Below are positions 13,130 through 26,235 of a stretch of DNA of 64,000 nt, in pieces. A program made the translations under genes and the position numbers. Origin of the DNA: Varroa destructor. Its lineage: Eukaryota > Arthropoda > Arachnida > Mesostigmata > Varroidae. The notes under the pieces are model-generated. The model made no database searches and was not told the origin of the DNA. It was given only the letters and a program-made list of their open reading frames with translations. The stretch spans positions 54,987,823 through 55,051,822 of the forward strand of contig NW_019211454.1 of assembly GCF_002443255.2 (NCBI RefSeq), in the 5' to 3' direction. Each line of letters begins with the position of its first letter. Position 1 is the stretch's first letter.

Positions 13130-14515
13130 GCTTAATGGACTGTTTGGAGTAGCTATTTGTTGAAACGCTAAAAACGGCAGATTGCGCGGTGGAACTCGCT
13201 ATCAAGCCGAGGACTTGTGGCCGACTTCACCATTCTCCCTTAGAATTAGGTCGTGTTGGTTAGTTGAAGTAAGCGCTTTTGCTTTTAGCGAAATATTTTA
13301 AGCCGTTCCTGTGAAGTTCGTGGCCTAAAATGACACAGTCAGCACGTTTGCCGTCAGCCCCGGGCTACAGAAGAGTTCCGTTGCATTTTGACGCTTTGGT
13401 AATAGGGTTAATGAGGCCAAACTTTTGAGTGGAAGTACCTAAAAGCGGCTTTTTCAGCATGCGAGCGCAGGTGAGCTCATTCATTAGTAGTCGGGGTTAA
13501 TGCACAAGGCAAATTCTATTGGATTTTAAGTAGCAAGATTAAACAAAGTCAAGACAAATGTACCTGCATCGACCACCTTAGCGTATAGGCGACTTTGACT
13601 ACTGGCACGCTCTCGTTAAGAAAACGAGAACTTCCGTATAGGTTTCTTGGAGGCTTTTCCGGAGCCATACAACAGCCAGCTATACGCTTTCGACAGTTTT
13701 CCCCAATGGGTCGAGTGTCAATTATGTGTGTATAGAAATGGTTTGTCTGTGACTTGATATACGCGAATAGAGTAAATAGTATGAAGTCATTGTTTGCTTC
13801 ATTCATTCGTTCACAATTTAAGAAAGCGTCACGACCAAACGAGAATCTGTCGCATAATAATCTATCCAAACCTGCTGTGGGACTCCTTCAGCTCTTTGCG
13901 TTTTACTAGACTTTACGCACTGCGTATCGCTTCGCTACATTTAGCGTATCAAGAAAGATCAACACGAGATCTGAATAAATTTGTGCAGCCATCGTCAGCT
14001 AGTCAAAAAGCATACTTTACATGTTTATGTTTTCGCTGTTTTTATTTCATTTAAGCAACTATTATACATTTTTACCTCATTAATTTATATTACCGTCAGC
14101 AAAATTCGATTTGAGATGTCTCGAAGGGAACGCCACCTGCAGGTCGTTTATTTACTGTGTATCAAGCAAGTAGTACGAGGAACAGCTCCCCAGTACTACC
14201 TCCCGCATTGAATAAATAGTCAGAGTATAGAAGAGGTTTCAAAGCGAATATGTCGGTATCTACGAAATACAGAACGCTAGCCGCACTTCAGATCTCAGGT
14301 TTGTAGTAAAAAATTCACAAGCGTTTTATTTGTCAGGTGAATGCCACAGCGCCGCTGCTGTATGAACGCCGTTCCCCGCAAAGACACCTATCTACTCGGA
14401 CCCTCATAAATCGTATATGTAATATATTCCTGTATATAACAAATCATACTTCATTGCTACATGCGTGTTCCGATGCTCAAGGCTGAAGGCGGTGGGGCAT
14501 TATTAGTGCGTCGAA

Positions 14516-14560
14516 TGCAGTAATCTCGGTTAATCGAGAGTTAATTAAATAAACTGGTAG
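14516..14560 (+). repeat. 45-base direct repeat, copy 1
   Basis: Identical over 45 bases to 15480-15524. Begins TGCAGTAATCTCGG and ends AAATAAACTGGTAG. Contains CTCG-GTTAAT-CGAG, a 4-base stem with a 6-base loop. Flanks differ between copies right up to the repeat edges. It could be the ends of a small insertion or a conserved control element. Confidence 0.95.
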
Positions 14561-15479
14561 TTTAACACTCGTGAAGGCCCGTTACTATTAGTTTTACTAT
14601 TACTTGTAAAATATTACCATACATCCATGGAGCAAATATTAGACAGTCTGACAGGAAAAGCTTCCTGTTGCAGCCAGGGTTACGCATACAACTGGTTTTC
14701 TTTGTGATCAGCCTGAAAGTCACTGTCTTCATCGCTTCACTATGATGAACGGGATTTGCTTATAACCTAACTTGTATTACCGGCAAGTGCAATTTAATCA
14801 TTCATGAATTAAACGAAGCTTGTTTCCAGGGTAATTACCATCTTTAGATATAGACGCTTCTACGTTACACGAAGCTGTTGCTAAGCTTGTGTTGTAAGCT
14901 AAGTTGTGTTGGTTATACTGAAACGATCTACTGGAAGTTATGAAATGAAAATTTGCAAAGGAGTGTGCCGACACGTACTGAATGCCCCACTGACGCTTAG
15001 ACAGCTAACTCTGGGCATCTGGTCACCAAATTCTAACACCCCCTTTGAAAATAAAAGCCTTGCTTGTTTATTTGCTACGACACAAGTCGGCAATAACGCT
15101 GATAACACCTAACAGTATTGTTTTATTAGCTTAAACTGTCGGTCCTTGTGCCAGGGCGCGCGTAGCCCAGAACTTAGAAAGCGAAAGAGTAGATGCAGTA
15201 TTGAAACACTAAAAGCCGACAAAGCAAATGCGATTAATACTAACATACGTGACCCAACCGTCGGTAGATAGGGACACGCTTCGCAACTCTGCTTGTCATC
15301 AGCAACATTACCATACAAACGCAAGCATCGTACACATTTGCTGCCCAAATATAGCCGAAAAAAGCTGCCTGGCTCTTACTGAGAAAGAAATGAACCAGTA
15401 ATTGCCCACCTAATTCCCCAAATTTACAACAACAATACGCCTCATCCTAAAACCTGACCCATATTCTATAGTAGCGTTT

Positions 15480-15524
15480 TGCAGTAATCTCGGTTAATCG
15501 AGAGTTAATTAAATAAACTGGTAG
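15480..15524 (+). repeat. 45-base direct repeat, copy 2
   Basis: Second exact copy of the repeat at 14516-14560, in the same orientation, with 919 bases between the copies. The interval holds only short open frames on both strands (14906-15112 plus, 15109-15348 minus), without recognisable protein similarity. Confidence 0.95.
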
Positions 15525-16777
15525 TCGGTGAAAAGATGGTGCAAATGTAACAACGAACCCTCTAGTAATGTTTGTTCGCTTGGAAGTGTGGACCTGTAGC
15601 ATGCGCCCTAGTTGGCTTTAAGAGATATTGGAAAAATTGACAGGTGAAGGTTGCCGAAGCGCAAATGTCACCGACATATTTCGACGTAGCCCAAGCTTTG
15701 GACTTTTTTTTCTAGTAGAAAGTATGTCTTCGCTGAGTGTTTCTGGGTCACTGTTTTCGGGTCGGCGTAGCTGGTGACGACGAGAATGTTTCCTATCAGA
15801 ATTCGAAGATTAGCTTTCCCAAGCGTATCTTGAGCTGGTGCAGTACAATCAATGTGTTTTACACTCGTCATCACTAAGAAATTAAAATAATGTAAATATT
15901 AATTTTCTTTTAATGAAAGCGCCCTCGGGTAAGTGAGACCACATTAATTAAATATACTTTGGTTCAATGGCATTCTAAATCATACTGCACGTAAAGATAG
16001 ATATAGAGCTCAAAAGAATTGCATTTGAGTGTCTTTTAGACTTTAGACCTCCTACAGTATTAGTAAAACAATAGTCCCGCTGTATGAGATGTCGACGCAA
16101 TTGGATTGAAGTGATCCTATCAGTAGTAATCTAGGAAAAGTACGTTTGCAGCCTGTCGGTTGTACTCACGGACTCAAGATGCGTTTTGACTAATTACCTG
16201 AAGGGTTCTCCGGAAATATTGAGCCTTTTCAGCAAAACAGTGAACTGTGCTTTTCAAATCCCCAAACATGTAACGACATACGCCGTCGCCAGTACAAGGT
16301 AATCACAACAATGTAGCGAGACACACTTTTCAATATGAATCGAAGACCTGTTTAGTTATGTCATTTAGGAGAACATTATATTCAATGTTTGGAGCTTCTT
16401 TAAGAGGTTATTAATTTGAAGCTTCTAAAAAATAGCTGAAGCTTACCACGCAGGATGACCACAACCTATATTAATACCAAATAACTAAGAAAAATACAAT
16501 ATAGTGTTGATTTTCCAATAATACATAAGTGCTATAGCAATGGATACCAGCGTCAGAAGTAAGGCTCATTTATAAGGAAAGTTTCGCAAGCTGAAGTATG
16601 GTATAGAATAAAAAACATTCATGGAATTAAAATATAATAGGTAACGTTTGTTTAGGACTCACGTAGTAGATTACGAAGATCGCGTTGTCACAGTTATAGT
16701 TGTACCGCCCTAACTAGAAATTGTTCATGTTGGTCCTACCACATAAACATCTTTTCTTTGTCCTTGAACATCTTCAG

Positions 16778-16964
16778 GCATGCGCATACTCGTCATGCTA
16801 CTGCTTGACACCCTTCCGATGTTGGGTAACGTTCTGATGCTCTGCTTTTTCGTCTTCTTCATATTTGGCATCGTGGGAGTTCAACTATGGGCGGGTCTAC
16901 TTCGGCAGAGGTGCTATTTGCCGACCACTTTTCCGCTCAACGAAGAGCAACTCTACGACAAATT
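16778..16964 (+). CDS. Ca-alpha1T: Cav3 exon D: domain I S4-S5 linker and S5
   Basis: A 187-base exon giving the S4-S5 linker ([17 protein letters not shown]), the hydrophobic S5 helix ([16 protein letters not shown]) and the start of the turret ([14 protein letters not shown]). [12 protein letters not shown] is near-invariant in T-type channels. Enters with two bases (completing Ser) after CTTCAG, and leaves at phase 2 with donor GTAAGT at 16965. The Cys in RQRCYLP begins the disulfide-bonded extracellular loop of domain I. Confidence 0.97.
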
Positions 16965-19900
16965 GTAAGTTCTAGCACCTCTGTCTTGAAAAAAACAATT
17001 GAGTGGTTTTAATGAGTGACGAAAGGTAGCGTAAGTAAATGCGCCTATATCTGTACAAGCAAACGATGTGTACGGATGCATGTGGTATAAGTAGCACCAT
17101 AGGAGGTTATTGCGCACCGCTATATCTTCCTTGTAACTGACAGCATATGAGTTACAGCGAGTGGAGCACCCGTATTAGGAAAGGTAACCTAATGTCAATA
17201 TTTCGATCAACACTAATTACCTTTACCGCTTCCTTTAAACCATATGGGCACTGCAGGAGGAAAGCGGCAAATTTTATGATCAGCTATCCCAAAAAACCGT
17301 TTCGTGTTATGGCTAAATATAATTATACGAAGCGCAATTAAATTTGATGGTTAAAAACATCCTCTAGGAAATGATACGATTATCTTCTTCAAGTTCAGAC
17401 TCGTAGATTTGAAAAATCAAACACCACAGCCACTACTTGCGCGGAACTCGAAAATAATAATAATAAATGACTAGTCTTTAGCACATCTAAGATAAAAGCA
17501 ATAAAAATAGTCTTAGTTAACCAGCAACGGAATATTAATTTCTCAGACTTGGAATTTCGGCAGAAGGAAAGCAAACAATTGCCGCGCTAGCAAGTAACCT
17601 TTCAACAATTGGCGTTCAAACACGCATAGCGAAATTGACCCATTAGATTATCGTACATCTGCAATAAGAATTTCTGATGCAATGATGACCAGGTTCTCAC
17701 TGCGGAGGGTAAAGAACCGGAAAGACCCAATAGTATTATTCTTTGAGTCGTCTGAGGTTGAGAATTTCTCCAAAGATAGAATTAATTTTTTGTACGATTG
17801 ATGGCTATGATGTGCATGCGATGAAGCAGGCAGCTTTTTTTGGAGTAAAAACCGGACAAACTTCCTCGTACACGTGCTAATATACGTTGTATCAAACTTG
17901 ATCCGGCTAGAGCAACCAAGTACGGAAGCTAACTTTAACAATGGACCCCATCTCAGTCTTTCCATACTGCCGTTAGAGAGTTGCTGGTGTATACGGGCAC
18001 TAGAAGACATTGCTACTCTGGCGCAGTTATCGTGATAAGGCCGCATGCTGTCGTGCGAAGCCGACCTCGTTGCTATATCGTCACCTTTACGATGCGACGA
18101 CGTCTGGAGACCCCTACGACGCAAAATGTAAAAAACGTTTCGCTAGACTTAGGAGTGAATGGTCGGTGGCAGTTCCGTCTTTTCAACTATTGCTGTTGGC
18201 TTTGAAGGACGAGGCAAATACTTGAGAGGCACCTCTTCAGGCCTCTTCGAAAAGGATTGGTAGCGACTAGCAGACTTTACCATATTGAATGTCAAATTGG
18301 GCCAAGCGAAGCTCAAAAACCAAGTTTTCTTTTAAGGGTATTCCGCTTTTAGCCCTTGTGAGCGTTTCCATGCTCTCTCGTCGCTCGGCTCCATCTCGAT
18401 TCTCTCCGCCTTCTACTTTCTCGATCTCTTTCCGTCGGGCAAACGGTAGCAAGAGCCAGGGACCTGCAGCAGTTACAGTTTCGCACGGACGTAGCTGTAC
18501 GCAAGATAGAACTAACGTCAAAGAGAGGATGAGGGGGGAGGAAGAACCCAAAATACTCAGCTCTATTTCACACACTAGGCAACCCGATACAAGCCAGACC
18601 AACAGATGTCTCTTACTTCGGTGCCACGATGCTGGTCTATTGTGCGCCATACATACGGCGGCTTATTCATGTAATTTCCTTATCGTTTTCTGTCTTCGTC
18701 ATCACTCTACAAAGCTTTATAAAAAATGATACATGAAAAATACCAGTCAAGTTGTAGAGTACAGCTTGTAAGCTAGATTTAAATTTGTGGTCCAATTGGC
18801 TTGCCCTCGTTTGGAGAGAAAGATTTACTCTTTAGATTCATTTTTACTGTGCCCTATCTGTCAAATATCAAGTCGGTTCGAAGTAATGCTGCGCGTATGA
18901 ATTTTTGATTCCTTTTTTCTGTTCTAATATCTGGATTTACACGCCTTCATTTGAGAAAAAAAGATTGTCTCCTATATAAAACTGGAATTTACATTGGCTT
19001 TCTGTTTCTGAAACAGGAATGAGATGATTAATGCTGACAGGTAAACACAGACACGCCGTAACATGCGTCTGTAAACATAGGTATGTCTCTTCGTGCCGGT
19101 TTGTTTCAAACGGAGGATGTTTCCCTTTATAGCTATGATCGTTGTCGTCGTTTAAAAAATAGTTTCTTGCTAGAATGAAATTACGTTAACTTTTTACTCG
19201 TATTGCTCACAATGAAGTACATATTATCTGTAGATAGCGTTTCGAAAGACATCAATGCCGCAAGGTAATGCTGCAATGCGATTTTCTGCTTTGCCACGCT
19301 CTCCCGCCTATGTCACGAAGCAAAGCACTCCGCTGTCACCGTTTTGTGAAATGCGCGGAAGGAAAAAAAACTATCTTGAAGCTCGTTACACTGAGACTTG
19401 AACACGGCGACATTCTCCATACAGAACCGCTTTTCTTTTCTTCCGTCGTAGTGATATGGCCTTATTAATATGGTAGTTTGCGCTCTGTTAATTAGGACCA
19501 ATGTGTAGATATATCTAATAATACATTAAATCACAGTCACGATGACCATTGGCTGAGAAAGATTATGATTATCAATGCACTCTAACAACTAACTCAGCTA
19601 GAAAAGGCTGACAGAGCGAAATATTTAATAATATTGTAACTTGATTAAATAGGAAACCTGTATAATCTGATTGAATTAAAGAAGTCGCTTTGGAAAATGC
19701 GTTCTAATATAGGTTCCAGCAATGTATCGTTTTTGGCTATTCATTGAAACGCATGGCTTATAAACGCCAACTTAAAACCAACTTTGTCCGATACGCTTCG
19801 AGATATGGAAAAACGACAGGAAAAGAAACATATAGAATATGTTTTTTTTCTTGTCGGAAACCGGCAGACGACTCGACGGCTTTGCGTCGTTGAATTATGG

Positions 19901-19996
19901 AATGTAGTAGAATGAAGTGATCTATAGCGTATTGCTTGGGCACTCTTTTTTATCGAGTCGTTGTGCTATCATTATTTTTTCTTCCTCACCTTACAG
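16965..19996 (+). other. Ca-alpha1T: Intron
   Basis: A 3.0 kb intron, donor GTAAGT, acceptor CCTTACAG. Overlapping open frames on both strands at 17648-18225 (158 codons on minus) and 18267-18729 (127 minus, 146 plus) lie in locally GC-richer DNA. None has a recognisable domain, and their mutual overlap argues against all being genes. Confidence 0.85.
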
Positions 19997-20181
19997 CAAA
20001 GTCAAGAACTACTACACTCTCGGCCAGTCGGAGCACGATAAGGACTACATCTGTTCTACTGAGAACAACAACGGAATACACCGTTGCGACTTACTCCCCC
20101 AGCGTATCTACGAGGATGTCGTGTGTACTCGACCATTCGAGAACAATCTAACTGTTATCGACCACTACGTAAACCGTCCAG
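19997..20181 (+). CDS. Ca-alpha1T: Cav3 exon E: domain I S5-P turret, first part
   Basis: A 185-base exon encoding extracellular loop sequence: KVKNYYTLGQSEHDKDYICS, then a Cys-containing stretch (GIHRCDLLPQ, VVCTRPFE) ending in NRP. The Tyr-Tyr followed by Asp/Glu-rich DKDYICS corresponds to the YYQTEN...FICS segment of vertebrate Cav3. The cysteines and one N-x-T site (NNLT) suit an extracellular turret. Enters with one base, leaves at phase 1 with donor GTTTGT at 20182. Confidence 0.94.
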
Positions 20182-21107
20182 GTTTGTTTCACTTTAAAAT
20201 TCCCCAATAGTACAAAGTGCCGTAATCGTGGTGCTTGCGCTGTCTAAGGCAAGATTAGACCCTATAGACATTCAACCATTCGGCCGCGTCACGCTGCCGT
20301 CGTGCCCATGTTATAGTTAGAGGGGTTGTTCATCTAACAGGCTCTTTGTTTGCGCGATGTAAAAGATCTTACTAATTTTTCCTGACCCAACCCCCCTCGC
20401 TCTGTTTAAGTGGATTTTTCTTTGCATGACTGCTATGTCTTTGAGCTTCTTTGAAATGCCTCTAATTTCGACTCGCCAAATCAAAGTTGGCTACATATCG
20501 TCAGTGTTTGTAAGTATCTGGGTGGAAGGGCGATCGACGTTGTGCAACTCTTCATGCTAACAAAGTTTGCTAACGGTACCATAAGTTAGCTGACATAAGT
20601 GCACTGTCAAATTGTAACCTTCGTAGCGTCGCTTCAAATTTTCCAACTTACATAGAAAACATTCTGGTTCAAGCGACAAGAGCGTTTGGGCTTTGAACGA
20701 TATGCCTCGTTGCGCGCGCTTAGTGGAGCCAGAATAACAGTAAAACTTCAATGTATAATGTTGTTCGACTCCATACTTTTCAATGACTGTAGCCAGCAAT
20801 ATCTGCTGATTTAATAAGCACCGACATCTGGAAAAGTCTAGTGCAACCGAATTGGAAGTAACACACATGTCCCCTATGATAGACCTAACTAAAAAGCAAA
20901 TATGCCAGATGAGCAGCGTCGTTCAGTATGCACAAACCTATTATCAGACAGCTAAAAACAGTCTAGCTTGCCAGATTTCAGCTACTCGCAAGTCACGTGT
21001 GGAACTGCATTGGCAGGTTTAAGCGAGCCACCCAACTATATACGTCTCGTTAGCAAATTCGTGCTGTAGCTTCATTTTTTGAAGATATACCCTGCGTTTG
21101 AAGGACA

Positions 21108-21875
21108 TTGTCAACGAATCTAACCCACCAGCGTAGTCGTTTAATGAGTTCGACAAATTTAATCTACCAGGTGCCAAATCACCTTAGATATACCTATGTT
21201 TTACGAAACAATTCGTTAAAGATAAGTAGAAAGTTTGTAAAACAGTATTGCTTATGTGGGTGCGATACAGAAGCTGGTGTCGCTCAGCGAAAAGTTGAAA
21301 CTTGGCGGCAGCCACGAAAAAGCTTCAGGTCACAGTGGGCGTTTCGCAAATATGCGATTGTTTTGCCAATACTGCCTGCTCTAAAAATCGAAGAAAGCGA
21401 GCTTATGGCAATAAAACAACGGAGAAGAAAAGGAACAGAGCATTCGAATGCGGTTCAAAGGCAAAGGGCCTAGTTAGGTAGTTGGACCTGTAGCCAAGCA
21501 CATGAGATGCACTCTATACCGAATTAAGCCAGATAAACAGCCTTGTGCTTTGTGTGTAGTAGAAAAAACGATAGCTTAGATTTGTTTGCGTTTCACCAAA
21601 TGTCACCAAACCCATTGACCCACATTAATAACTACTTTTCAACAATAACTGATCTATCTCGATTAAACAAGCATTTCATGCAGAAGTATTACCAAGTTAA
21701 TGTCGCTTTCCAAAAGTATGGTATTTGGTTGAAATTGAATAAGGTCACGTATACGAATACATCTCGTATCAACTTACTTACGAAAGACTGCTACGACACT
21801 GTACACAAGCTGGCGAACCGCGGCGATATAGCTATAGAATACGAGGAAAGTTCTGTCTTGAATGACTCAGGGTGA
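21108..21875 (+). other. Two unassigned open frames inside an intron
   Basis: Bases 21108-21473 (121 codons) and 21543-21875 (110 codons) are open in the plus direction and separated by 69 bases. The second has a balanced composition (for example KYGIWLKLNKVTYTN and LTKDCYDTVHKLANRGDI) that reads like real protein. The first is basic and contains CLCGCD. I recognise no family, start context or splice pairing. Possibilities are a nested gene, a decayed transposon or chance. Confidence 0.2.
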
Positions 21876-24800
21876 TTTAACCAGTTACGTGTTTACGATT
21901 ATTACCTATATGTGAACTGCAACGTCCGAGGCTAACGCTTGTCAAGAGAGAGGAAAAAAATAGACGGAACAAATAAAACACACACTTTTTATTTAGAAAA
22001 AATCGTTGGCCTTAGCTGATCCTTTGAGTGTGATATACGTTACCGATATCAGGACAAGCATTTCAGCCACAACTCGTTTTTCCTCTTTATTTGAGTTCTC
22101 TATCGTTACCATTATGATATGATCCGTTATTCAGTAATCCGCAAGTTCAGTGCTGCTTTTAAGGTTTACTATTATTGCCCGATTTTCTGCCCTATTATGT
22201 AAGGGCAAACGTTAAATTGCTGATCTCCTGATTGATGTATGCACTCACTAAGGTTACTGCGTAAGCACAATTCAGGGGCTCAAAAGAGAGACAGAAGCTC
22301 AGAACGTCTCGCCAGTGACTTCTAGTAAAATCCAATAAAGTTTTCTTAATGACGAATAGTCTCGCAGAAGGTCAACTTGTTTGTGTCACACAACATTGGG
22401 GATTCATTATTAAACCCCTCTGACCTTTATGCGGCTGCTGTCGTCGATGGCTACTATTGGCGTCTTCCTACTGCCGCTTGTCGCGCCTGCAAAGAAATAT
22501 AGGCAGTCAAAAATGGCTAACATGTTTGTAGTTCAATCAATTGAATAGCACTAGATTAGACCTAGAAGGCACTAGTCGCTTTCAACAGGGACCAATCACC
22601 ATTTTTGATTGGCTACCTCTAACTGAACACGGCGGGGACGTGACAATCAAAAACGGAACATACTACTGATACTACTAAATAAATAAAATAAAGATAAAAA
22701 GAAAAACAAAAAGCTTTGGGAGGAACGTAAACTGACCTAACTTGCGGGAACATTAAAACTTTTAACTTGTGCTGAACGGAAAAAAACAGTTGCCATCGTT
22801 AGTTATTATGCAAGGAGGCAATAATGTCAGTGTTAGTGGCAGAAGAAACACGAGCCCCTTAGTTTAATTTCGGATTCAATCAATGCCATTTCAGCCCGAA
22901 ATTCGTGTAGGGGTGTTTTTTTTGCCTATTTCCGTTACGTACGACAACGTAGAGATCAGGTACTAATCGATACAGATCGTTTTCAATAACAGAAAGCAGC
23001 GGTAGTTTGGTAAAAAAATACCCGAATTTTTCTATATTTTTCGTTGAATAGATTAGCCGTCATCGCTCGTGTTTTAAATTTTAAATTGTAAAAAAATATG
23101 CATACACGGCGCTGCAGTCTCATTGAGACGGAGAGTTAATTGTATCTCCTTCGTTGAGTGAACTAGAATTGCGTAGATAATGAATAGTGAGAGCGCGTGA
23201 CTACACCTGTGGCTTCATTGAAACATTCATTCAACATTAGAAAATTCTGTCTGCTAGCAATCCTGTGAAGTTTCAAATAGTGGCGTACAGATCATACGTT
23301 TTCTTCATCGTTCTGTCAAGATGCAATGTCAATGAAACCAGAGGTAGCTTGCGACTTCGGAACCGATGGGATTCGTTTTCTTTGAACTTGTTTTGAGTCA
23401 ACTTATTTTATTCGTACTTCGTTAATACCTCAGCTAGGTAATAACCACGCTACTACTACGTACGATCTAAGAAAAATTAAATCGCAGCTTATCGCTCGAC
23501 CCGAGGCTCCATTTCGCTCGCAAAATGTTTTTAATGTTAGCTTTCATCGTCCATTCGAAAGAGTTATACGTTCTAATGACTCACTTGTTTTTTAAATGAC
23601 AAAGAAGAACTTTTCATATTACTCTAAAACTGTAAACAGATTCAAGTTCTACCTTTTTTTTTTATTTATCACAATCGATATATGAAATTGAGTATTTACA
23701 TACTATTAGACTTATTATCTTGTTAATTAGGCTTAGTGCCTTTATTAAATATTTAATTATAGAACCTCATATTGAATTGTAGTTGTACTGATCCGTCTAC
23801 CAACGTTACGCTAAAAAGCCAATGAGCGTTTAGTGGACATCAACCAATGACTAACTTCACTTGCGGAAGAAATGCTTTTAATACTTTGAGAAAAAATGAG
23901 AAAATTACAGGCGTATTTAAATAGATTGGGATTTACCCAAAAGTAATGAGCATAATAATTTAGCCGATTTCATATTTTAATGCAACCTGAAGGTTATAAT
24001 TTTGCATATTACCTCACTGATTATACTATAGAGCTACGTATCTCCGTATTCATTGTCTGTTTCATAAACCCAGAACCCCGAAAATAGTAAAAGCGCCGAG
24101 GTGGGTGTTACCTTGCTGTTGCCGCACTCGATCAACTATTTACAGCATCTTTCATAATGCATTCACGACAAAAACAGGCACAACGACAATGTTGTTGTTG
24201 TCACTGTGATCAGTAATAACAACGTTGCGGTTGTTTACTGTGCAACAATAGCAATATATTATTGTTAATAGTAGCAATAACAACAACAACGAGACCAAGG
24301 CAAACGAAGTGGATGTGAGCTTCTTCTAGCAGGAACTGCGCAACACTTGTGCGAGGGGCATCGTAGACAAACAACATCTGGGTGAAAAGGAACACTAGTT
24401 ATCTCTGCTTTTATCTTAATGCACTATCATCTCGTCACAACCGGCAGCCCAGTCGTGCTGTTGCTGCCGCTCGTGAGGAAATTCATCTTTCTTGCTCTTC
24501 TTTCGAATATCCATAAACCTGCAAAAATCGATATTTTTAGTAATCGTCTAAGTTCGTTAAAAGCAATGCACGTCCAGAAAACTTTCTTGCCTGTAGGACC
24601 GTTCTCCTTGGCAGCCAAAAAAACAGAGCGGAAACTCTAGATAACTGATGTCCTATCATTTTTTACGGCTGCTCAACGGAAAGACAATTATCAACTAATA
24701 GTAGTTTTTTTAAAAGGTTTGAACAATATATATTCATGAAACTCTCCATAAAGTTGAACGATTCTTTGATACATCTATAGAGTGTTATGCTTGCGTTTCT

Positions 24801-26201
24801 AGGATGCTTGTGGATAACATCACATGCAGACAAAATAAAATAAAAGTAAAACAACGAAAGTAGGTTTTAAACTGAAAATAGGTCAGCATAGGCCTTCGGC
24901 TTTGCATAGGCCTACTATTCTTTTTTATTAAACGGCAGTTTGAGAACGAGGCTGAAAGCCTTAGTTCAGTCAAAGCGTAGGAGCGCGTAGGGGCTTTGGC
25001 ACACCTAAAAGTGGCTACGCTAATTAACTCTCTTCCGAAACCTCAAACTTGGGCGGTTTTCCTCCACTGTCTCTTATAGCGCCCTGATCTAATCTAGTTA
25101 CCAGGTGAACAAAAATACCTGATAGAGAAAGACCTGGCAATATATGACCAACGCGTAATTCGAAATTCCAACTTCTAAATTGATGTTAAACCACTGTACA
25201 TTTCTACGCCTTAACAGTAACGTCGGCTTATTTCTAATGGTGACGCACAGAATTCGTTATCTACGTTTAATGTACGCCGTACGTAATTAGATGAACCATG
25301 GGCTATCAAAGCTTTCACGTCAACATCTCTTACGGAGTGCTACGAAACAACAATGCCGCAGAATTGATTGTCTAAGATGAATTTGCCTGTTGTAGATAGA
25401 CTTAGACCCTCGTGAATTCGTATAAACATGTTCTGCTGCTCTTAAATATCATCATATCAATATCTAAGTCGATAGGGATAAACATGTTGGCTAAAATGGG
25501 ACTAGAAGACGGTCATATACATTCTACCGCAGGCTAAATTCGGGTCTTACTAGGCAGTCCGTCAGGAATAGCGCAGATTAAGACTCGTCTGCTGTGCTCA
25601 TTGTAACCGTGACGGCTGCTGAAGAAATGCATTGTTGTGGCGTAAAGTTTGGGAAACGGTAGTAAAACATTTCTGCAAGCAAAAAAAAAAACCCTCACTC
25701 TTTGGTCAGTGCACGATGTTGGTGAATCTCTCTATGGTGAGGTATTAAACCTTTGTGGAGGAATACATGTGAAGCTATAGAAATGGTATAGGAGCGAAAG
25801 TTATTTGCTCTTGTAGCATCAAAGAAGTTAAGATTTATAGACGTTTATATAAACTAATCAGCGTAAAACCTCGATGATAAAACTTATTATAACCAGCTCC
25901 CTTCTTTTAATAAATCCTTTCATAAAATGTTCTCGCTCTAAACCTTTAAGGTTTTTTCTTCTATTAAATGTTTATTTATCGTCTTTCCTGTTCTTCAGTT
26001 ATTTAATCTAATAGCTCTTCTTCCACTCTCTTTTAATTTAGCTGGTACTGCCTTGTGAAGATCGAAAAAAAAAGTTACAAAGAGAAGCCGTTTTTCAAAT
26101 TGCACTCGTCTGGCGTCTCTATTGGTCACTGAATTTTTTTTTACTTACGTATTTTATATTGAGGACGTGATCAAAAAAATTTATATTTATGCCATCGATA
26201 G

Positions 26202-26204
<3 letters not shown>

Positions 26205-26232
<28 letters not shown>
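26205..26232. repeat. (AT)n microsatellite
   Basis: About 14 uninterrupted AT units in an AT-rich intron. Confidence 0.95.

Positions 26233-26235
<3 letters not shown>

Larger units (their letters stand above)
8633..16777 (+). other. Ca-alpha1T: Large intron (8.1 kb)
   Basis: Donor GTGAGT, acceptor CATCTTCAG. Contents: a CT-biased stretch at 8950-9700; three neighbouring plus-strand open frames at 10326-10772, 10840-11070 and 11094-11324 that are not in one frame and match nothing I know; a TC/TA microsatellite at 13072-13123; an exact 45-base direct repeat at 14516-14560 and 15480-15524. Open stretches at 13549-14211 occur on both strands and are not assignable. Confidence 0.85.

Noticed and set aside
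18267..18729. Overlapping open frames on both strands (127 and 146 codons)
   Set aside because: Opposite strands overlap almost fully in a GC-richer patch; no domain, splice pairing or channel homology.
22598..22656. Imperfect inverted repeat (13 bases with one mismatch)
   Set aside because: Short and isolated; expected by chance in AT-rich introns, with no target duplications seen.
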